A DNA stretch of 10,091 bases from Desulfobacteraceae bacterium (GTDB lineage: Bacteria > Desulfobacterota > Desulfobacteria > Desulfobacterales > Desulfobacteraceae). Within the stretch, counting starts at the first letter, position 1, and each line of letters begins with the position of its first letter. Shown here piece by piece: positions 5,936 to 10,091 of this stretch. The position numbers and the translations under genes are program-made. The notes under the pieces were generated by a model. It ran no database searches, was not told where the DNA came from, and saw only the letters and a program-made list of their open reading frames with translations. The stretch is taken from NCBI GenBank assembly GCA_022712835.1, contig JAFLJU010000545.1, forward strand, positions 1 to 10,091. The letters run 5' to 3'.

Positions 5936-7011
5936 TGTGGTTGTTTTTTAAGTCGCCGTTTCCCCCGAAAGGAATTTTTTGTTTTAGGGAAAATCACCAG
6001 ACGCCGGTAATATCCATCCCCCATGCTCTGGGTTCTGACCTGGGTATCGTCCTTGAGGGCAAGGTGGACAATGCGTCGGTCCTGGGCACTCATTTGATTA
6101 ATGGTGGTTGGGCGACCGGTTTTTTTTGCCTTTTCCGCCATTTTAAAAGCCAGGTGGTTGAGGTTTGTTTTCCGGGTTTCCATATACCCTTCGATGTCTA
6201 TCTTTACCCGGACCCGGGCCTCACTTTTCCGATTGATGATTTTATCGGTCAAAAACTGCATGGCATCCAGGGTCTGACCCTTTCGACCAATGAGGATACC
6301 CGCATTCCCTCCTGAGATTTTTAGTGTAAGGCGGTCCTCTTCGGTTGACGCTTCAACCGTGGCATCATCGGTGATCAGATTTGCCATTTTTTCCAATGCT
6401 TCCTTGCCCAGATCAATAGATTCCTGGGTAACATCCACGACTGGCTCAACATCTTCCGGAGGTCTTTGCCTTGACGAAACATTACGGGGCTCGGGTTCTA
6501 ACTCCCACTTCCCGTTGTTGTCGTCTTCCATCTCAGCTGCCTGGTCTAACTTAATATCCAGGCTTTTTTCGGTGGGAGTGTCTGTTTTTGATTCCGTTTC
6601 TGGCTTTGCCTTTGGTGCTGGTTTGGCCTTTGGTGTTGCTTTGGCTTTTGTCTCAGGCTTGGCCTTTGGTGCTGCTTTGGCTTTTGGCTCTGGCTTTGCT
6701 TTTGGTGCTGCTTTGGCTTTTGGTTCGAGCTTGGCTTTTGGCATTGGATCACCTTCCAACCGGGTATCTTCTCCAAAGGCTTCATCCACAATGGATCTGA
6801 TTCCTTCCCGTTCTTCAGCAGAGGCAGTATCTGTCTTCGGAAGAGTTACCTTTATTTTGGCATCTCTTCGACCGACAATTCCGAATATGCCCGAGGCGCC
6901 TGCGGAAATTATTTTATAGTCCAGCTTTTCCTTGGAAACGTCCAGGGCTGTACATGCGTTCTTTACAGCCGTGTCTACGTTTTTTCCAGTAAATTCCTGG
7001 GTTTCTTTCAT
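5932..7011 (-). CDS. jag: Jag/KhpB RNA-binding protein with a long repetitive linker
   Basis: A 359-residue protein with three recognised domains. The Jag_N domain is at ~1-55. A KH domain at ~205-275 has the GxxG loop GRKG at 242-245. The R3H domain at ~285-345 has the motif R312-x3-H316, followed by GDGYYRRLVIFP. KhpB/Jag family members bind RNA and influence translation and cell envelope processes; the gene next to yidC is the conserved setting. Between Jag_N and KH lies an extended linker (residues ~60-200) with a Lys/Ala/Pro repeat at 91-138, then an acidic Glu/Asp/Pro stretch. The linker makes this protein longer than the ~200-250 residues usual in Gram-positive Jag. ATG 7011 has a strong GGAGG site 5 bases upstream, 15 bp after the yidC stop; the 3' end overlaps mnmE. 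The C-terminus is very basic (KRRLKK). Confidence 0.94.
   Translation of the reverse strand: MKETQEFTGKNVDTAVKNACTALDVSKEKLDYKIISAGASGIFGIVGRRDAKIKVTLPKTDTASAEEREGIRSIVDEAFGEDTRLEGDPMPKAKLEPKAKAAPKAKPEPKAKAAPKAKPETKAKATPKAKPAPKAKPETESKTDTPTEKSLDIKLDQAAEMEDDNNGKWELEPEPRNVSSRQRPPEDVEPVVDVTQESIDLGKEALEKMANLITDDATVEASTEEDRLTLKISGGNAGILIGRKGQTLDAMQFLTDKIINRKSEARVRVKIDIEGYMETRKTNLNHLAFKMAEKAKKTGRPTTINQMSAQDRRIVHLALKDDTQVRTQSMGDGYYRRLVIFPKTKNSFRGKRRLKKQPQ
6598..6741 (-). repeat. Four 36-bp in-frame tandem repeats inside jag
   Basis: Residues 91-138 of the Jag protein are four 12-residue units: PKAKLEPKAKAA, PKAKPEPKAKAA, PKAKPETKAKAT and PKAKPAPKAKPE. Each unit is itself two PKAKxx hexads. At DNA level they are four 36-bp units with drifted third positions. 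A positively charged, Pro-rich disordered tether is expected. Repeats of this sort vary in copy number between strains by slippage. Confidence 0.9.
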
Positions 7012-7026
7012 ATGACCTCCAAAGTG

Positions 7027-8706
7027 TTAGGAAAATTTCTTTTGGGTATATTTCTGCTGGCCCATTGAAATAATATTGTTAACAAACATGTACAAGACCA
7101 GTCCTGCCGGGAAGTTAATAAACAGCACGGTCATGAATATGGGCATCAGCATCATCATTTTGGCCTGCATGGGGTCGCCTGCAGTGGGTGTCATTTTCTG
7201 TTGGAGCAGAAAGGATGCCCCCATGAGGAGGGTAAGCACCGGAATACCGGCGGGTGCGTCCATAAAGGGAATGGTAAAATCAAAATTGAAGAGCCGGTCC
7301 GGAGCCGACAGATCTTTGATCCATCCGAAAAAAGGGGCGTGCCGCAGTTCTATGGCCTGGTAAAGCATGCGGTAAAGGGCAAAGAATATGGGCATTTGAA
7401 CCAGCAATGGCAAACAGCCTGAAGCCGGATTCACCTTATAGGTTTTATACAAGCCCATCACTTCCTGGTTCATCCGCGTTTTGTCGTTTTTGTATTTTTC
7501 CCTCAATTCCATCATCAGGGGCTGGACTTTTTTCATCTCATTCATGGATTTATAGCTTTTTGTGCCCAGGGGCCAGAAAACAAGTTTGATGAGAATGGTC
7601 AGCAAAATAATGGCAATACCATAGTTGGGAATGAAGTCATGGATCGTATTCATGATGATCAAAAGCGGTTTGGCTATGATATCAAACCAGCCGAAGTTAA
7701 TCGCTTTTGCCAGCTTGTTATCGTATTTACTTAACAGCTTATAGCTTTTGGGGCCCATATAATAGGTATAGTCGTACTGGCCCTGTTTTCCGGGGTCCAG
7801 CCGATCTAGTTTCTGGACAAACCGGTTGGTGGCAATATCATTGGCATAGGATAGTTTGAGTTTGGCCGTCATGGGGGTTTGGGGCATGACAGCGGTCATG
7901 AAGTACTGACTGGTGTAACCGGCCCAGTCGATGGTGCCGGTATAGGTGTCCTGGTCTTCGATATCATCCGGCGCAATGTCTTGATACTTGTCGTTGATAA
8001 ATGCGATGGGTCCTTGAAAGGCAAAGCGGGATTGGGTTTTTACCTCATCGTCATAGAATCCGGGCATGGAAATGACAATGGAATCATTGATGGGCATACT
8101 CGAGCCATTCTGGATAAGGATATTGCAATCAATGAGAAAGGAATCTGCCCTGAAGGTGAAAATCTTCTTAACGGAAATTCCCTGGGAACTCATCCATGAG
8201 AAAACAATGGTTTTTTCCCCTTTAGCCAGACTGACCGAACTGCTATCTGTTTCAGCGGAAAAAACAGCGTTGTCCAGTCCAAGGATGGTCCCCCCTTCCA
8301 TGTTAACGGACAGGGTGCCGGCAACCAATTGTTCTGCAACCAATTGTTTTAAAGGAGAGTCTTTCTGATTGGTCTCTTTATAACCTTTTAGTTCGAAACT
8401 ATTGACGGCTGCCATGTGTTCGGATATGGCAAGCTCATATAGGGGGGTGGACACCAAAATGGTCCGATAGTCTTTTACTGCCGCGACTCCCTGATTGTTT
8501 TGAACTGCCTGGCCCTGGTTTCCAGCCCCTTGCGCATAATTTGATACGGGATTGTTTGTCTGGGTATTCGCCTGGTTGGCTTCCCGATTCTGGACTTCCT
8601 GGGTCGGATTATTAATTTGGGCGGGTGCTGTAAAAAAATATTGGTAGCCCACAAGGACCACCACGGAAAGCACCACCGCTAATAATAATCTTTTTTGCTC
8701 ATCCAT
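7027..8706 (-). CDS. yidC: Membrane protein insertase YidC (Oxa1 family)
   Basis: A 559-residue Gram-negative-type YidC that inserts and folds inner-membrane proteins with or without SecYEG. An N-terminal transmembrane helix (residues ~6-25, LLLAVVLSVVVLVGYQYFF) is followed by an Asn/Gln-rich linker (~31-73) and a large periplasmic beta domain (~80-335). The conserved insertase core spans ~340-555, with the P-L-G-T-K-S-Y-K-S-M stretch at 379-388 and the C1 coiled-coil with KVNP. After that come GCLPLLVQMPIFFALYRML and the last membrane helices (~485-550). In the hydrophilic groove the position of the E. coli essential Arg366 aligns with K374 (TILIKLVFWPL), a conservative change. ATG 8706 has AGGAGA 3 bases away. 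It lies 77 bp after yidD. No strong internal promoter is evident there. Inner-membrane location is expected. Confidence 0.97.
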   Translation of the reverse strand: MDEQKRLLLAVVLSVVVLVGYQYFFTAPAQINNPTQEVQNREANQANTQTNNPVSNYAQGAGNQGQAVQNNQGVAAVKDYRTILVSTPLYELAISEHMAAVNSFELKGYKETNQKDSPLKQLVAEQLVAGTLSVNMEGGTILGLDNAVFSAETDSSSVSLAKGEKTIVFSWMSSQGISVKKIFTFRADSFLIDCNILIQNGSSMPINDSIVISMPGFYDDEVKTQSRFAFQGPIAFINDKYQDIAPDDIEDQDTYTGTIDWAGYTSQYFMTAVMPQTPMTAKLKLSYANDIATNRFVQKLDRLDPGKQGQYDYTYYMGPKSYKLLSKYDNKLAKAINFGWFDIIAKPLLIIMNTIHDFIPNYGIAIILLTILIKLVFWPLGTKSYKSMNEMKKVQPLMMELREKYKNDKTRMNQEVMGLYKTYKVNPASGCLPLLVQMPIFFALYRMLYQAIELRHAPFFGWIKDLSAPDRLFNFDFTIPFMDAPAGIPVLTLLMGASFLLQQKMTPTAGDPMQAKMMMLMPIFMTVLFINFPAGLVLYMFVNNIISMGQQKYTQKKFS

Positions 8707-8783
8707 TTTCTCTCCTAAAACTTGAAAATTGTAAGGATTTTCATAACAAAGAAGAGGAAAACAGTTATGCCGCTACGGATTAA

Positions 8784-8996
8784 TTATGGGACCGGGTCAT
8801 ATCCTCCGGCATGGAATGGATGACAACGCAAAACTCTTTTAACAGCAAGGGCTGTGCCCCTGAGGCTACCGTGTTTTGCAACCGCTTCAAACGCATATGC
8901 CGAACAGGTCGGATAAAATCTACAATTCCGTCCTGTCAGAGGTGATATAAAAAATTGATAAAATTTAATAAATATTAATAATAGCTGTTTAACCAT
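8784..8996 (-). CDS. yidD: Membrane protein insertion efficiency factor YidD
   Basis: A 70-residue protein with the full YidD signature: an amphipathic N-terminal helix ([18 protein letters not shown]), the CRFYPTCS motif with C25 and C31, the central helical segment, and [14 protein letters not shown] with C58 at the end. It is a small peripheral inner-membrane protein that aids YidC-dependent insertion. Its length is normal. ATG 8996 overlaps the rnpA stop codon by 8 bp and has no clear Shine-Dalgarno, so translation probably depends on coupling to rnpA. It lies between rnpA and yidC, its standard place. Confidence 0.96.
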   Translation of the reverse strand: MVKQLLLIFIKFYQFFISPLTGRNCRFYPTCSAYAFEAVAKHGSLRGTALAVKRVLRCHPFHAGGYDPVP

Positions 8997-9345
8997 AATA
9001 GTGTGCTGCTATCTTTGTAAAAAGTTTATCAAGCTTCTCAATAATTTGTTTGTTGGATAGCGTCGTCAGACTTTTCCGTCCAATGATATTTATGTCCCTT
9101 GTTCCCGGAATGAAATCTTTGTTGTGCCTGAAATATTCCCTTACAAGTCGTTTAATCCGGTTACGTGCTACTGCATTCCCCACTTTTTTAGATACGGTAA
9201 TTCCAATTCGATTGCATTTGCCAGTCCCTTCAAGGACGGCTGCTATAAAAAAACCCGTGTGTATCTTTTGCCCTTGTCTCGAAAGTGTTAAAAACTGGCT
9301 CCTTTTTAGGAGCCTCACCTCTTTGGGTAAAGAAAAGTTATTCAA
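8989..9345 (-). CDS. rnpA: Ribonuclease P protein component
   Basis: A 118-residue basic protein. It shows the RnpA pattern: [15 protein letters not shown] at the start, [20 protein letters not shown] at ~48-67, which includes the RNR signature, and REYFRHNK. RnpA binds the RNase P RNA and helps cleave pre-tRNA 5' leaders. The start is TTG at 9345, which has AAAGGG about 5 bases upstream; the family's conserved N-terminus begins here and no ATG fits better. The weak start codon may keep RnpA much lower than L34 (inference). It starts 12 bp after rpmH ends and overlaps yidD by 8 bp. Confidence 0.96.
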   Translation of the reverse strand: MNNFSLPKEVRLLKRSQFLTLSRQGQKIHTGFFIAAVLEGTGKCNRIGITVSKKVGNAVARNRIKRLVREYFRHNKDFIPGTRDINIIGRKSLTTLSNKQIIEKLDKLFTKIAAHYYG

Positions 9346-9357
9346 TAAATCCCTTTA

Positions 9358-9492
9358 TTAAACCGTAAGTTTCTTTCTTCCTTTTGCGCGTCTTGCATTG
9401 ACAACCCGTCTACCACCAGTGGTGGACATTCTTTTGAGAAAGCCGTGCTTTCTTGTTCTTTTTCTATTGCTTGGCTGAAATGTTCGTTTCAT
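9358..9492 (-). CDS. rpmH: 50S ribosomal protein L34
   Basis: A 44-residue, extremely basic peptide beginning [12 protein letters not shown] and including HGFLKRM and [16 protein letters not shown], which is the universal L34 sequence. L34 is an assembly protein of the large ribosomal subunit. ATG 9492 is preceded by AAGGAT-type sequence about 11 bases away. The frame stays open only for these 44 codons, the normal length. It leads the rnpA-yidD-yidC-jag-mnmE run and is separated from the upstream RNase gene by ~130 bp holding a promoter candidate. Confidence 0.98.
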   Translation of the reverse strand: MKRTFQPSNRKRTRKHGFLKRMSTTGGRRVVNARRAKGRKKLTV

Positions 9493-9507
9493 AAAATCAT
9501 AATCCTT

Positions 9508-9520
9508 AACTAAGTTAGTT
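9508..9520. promoter_or_regulatory. Palindrome AACTAAGTTAGTT in the rpmH leader
   Basis: A perfect 6-bp inverted repeat with a one-base centre lies about 16-28 bases before the rpmH ATG, beside the ribosome-binding region. It might be an operator or a leader element that regulates rpmH, but it may be chance in AT-rich DNA. Confidence 0.25.
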
Positions 9521-9569
9521 TACTATAAGTTGGTTTGCTAAATATCGAGCTAACTGCCATAAACACAAG

Positions 9570-9598
9570 ACCTTACCTTTTTTTCCTGGGAAAGTCAA
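9570..9598 (-). promoter_or_regulatory. Putative promoter of the rpmH operon
   Basis: On the minus strand TTGACT (9593-9598) matches the -35 consensus at five of six positions. It is followed by a 17-base spacer and TAAGGT (9570-9575), a -10 with three matches. It is the best candidate in the 132-bp space between the RNase gene and rpmH and would leave a ~75-base leader. Consensus match only. Confidence 0.45.
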
Positions 9599-9624
9599 GA
9601 ATGAACCTGATCAAAATTGGTTTC

Positions 9625-10091
9625 TTATTTCACAAGGGATTCAAAAATGTGGTATTCCTCGATGTGGTAATGGGGCTCCGGGTAGATGACAATGGGTTTT
9701 GCAAATTGTTTTTCCAGGGAGGCAATCAAATGTTTTTCACTGCCGTGGAGAAGTTGAGCAATTTCCGGGTGGACCTTTACGGTAAATCGATTGCCCATGA
9801 TATCAGCGGCTTCCGAAACAAGATCCCTGTATATTTTATGGCAGATGGATTTTCCTGACAGCAGATGCCCGTTTCCGTTGCAGTAAAAACAGGGTTCGCA
9901 CAGGGTTCGATTCAGGTTTCTCCGGGTTCGTTTCCTTGTCATCTGAACCAGGCCCAGTTCCGTTAAGGGAAGGATGTTGGTTTGGCTTTTGTCCTTTTTC
10001 ATGGCGGTGTTCATCCGGGACATCAGTTTTTCCTTGTGGGATTCTTTTTTCATGTCAATGAAATCAATGATGATGATGCCGCCGATATTGC
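9625..10091 (-). CDS. rng: RNase E/G family endoribonuclease, C-terminal part (5' end outside window)
   Basis: The last 154 codons are visible and the frame stays open to the window edge. At the right edge NIGGIIIIDFIDM is the catalytic-core segment of RNase E/G, including the metal-binding aspartate of IDF. Next comes TELGLVQMTRKRTR, a diagnostic family motif, then LCEPCFYCNGNG. In that segment C55 and C58 (counted from the MKKES methionine) correspond to the CPxC zinc-link that holds dimers together. A C-terminal ~80 residues of small alpha/beta structure end the protein, with no long RNase E-type scaffold arm, so it is RNase G-like. It would process 16S rRNA and decay mRNA. The stop is 132 bp before rpmH. 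The name rng is by length and motif, not proven. Confidence 0.88.
   Translation of the reverse strand, partial: NIGGIIIIDFIDMKKESHKEKLMSRMNTAMKKDKSQTNILPLTELGLVQMTRKRTRRNLNRTLCEPCFYCNGNGHLLSGKSICHKIYRDLVSEAADIMGNRFTVKVHPEIAQLLHGSEKHLIASLEKQFAKPIVIYPEPHYHIEEYHIFESLVK

Noticed and set aside
6290..6919. A 209-codon plus-strand frame rich in Ala/Phe/Gly/Leu opposite jag
   Set aside because: It is the antisense of the Lys/Ala/Pro repeat and of the rest of jag, whose domains are clear on the minus strand. The hydrophobic low complexity is a by-product of the repeat.
8707..8783. 77-bp gap between yidD and yidC, searched for a promoter or small RNA
   Set aside because: No convincing -10/-35 pair, hairpin or open frame was found; only the yidC ribosome site is clear.

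Overview
The window suggests a Gram-negative, sulfate-reducer-like bacterium of the Desulfobacterota (Desulfobacteraceae-type). This is inferred from the style of the proteins: a PAS protein with a cysteine cluster and a HisKA domain but no ATPase, a YidC with a large periplasmic domain, and a long Jag linker. No marker gene proves the taxonomy.

Layout. Almost everything lies on the minus strand, so it is best read from right to left. At the right edge is the 3' part of an RNase E/G-family ribonuclease gene (9625-10091). About 130 bp later comes the conserved chromosomal block rpmH - rnpA - yidD - yidC - jag(khpB) - mnmE. It is followed with overlaps or tiny gaps by three more genes: a cysteine-cluster (YkgJ-type) protein, a small unrecognised protein, and a PrmA-like methyltransferase with an unusual N-terminal region. 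This run (9492 down to 2704) looks like one long transcription unit for ribosomal protein L34, RNase P, membrane-protein insertion, RNA binding and tRNA modification. dnaA and an origin are not seen.

Next, a thermonuclease-like gene with an N-terminal export signal and a DUF4124-like segment (1970-2605) appears to have its own promoter. Then 660 bp without an intact gene (1310-1969) hold remnants of a chemotaxis operon: the C-terminal end of a CheW-like protein and the last ~55 codons of a CheA-like kinase, with most of cheA deleted. Directly downstream are an intact single-domain response regulator and, with no spacer, a PAS-HisKA protein without a catalytic ATPase domain. At the left edge the 3' end of ssb (plus strand, ending in the DDDIPF tail) converges on this pair with only a 21-bp gap.

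How it fits together. The rpmH-to-mnmE block is a standard housekeeping cluster. The three genes after mnmE are tightly coupled to it and are the least understood intact part. The 215-1830 region looks like a sensory locus that lost its CheA/CheW core and kept a receiver plus a HisKA-only partner. No mobile element, CRISPR array, tRNA or rRNA was recognised. Nothing here is a clearly new system; the best leads are the post-mnmE trio and the broken sensory locus.
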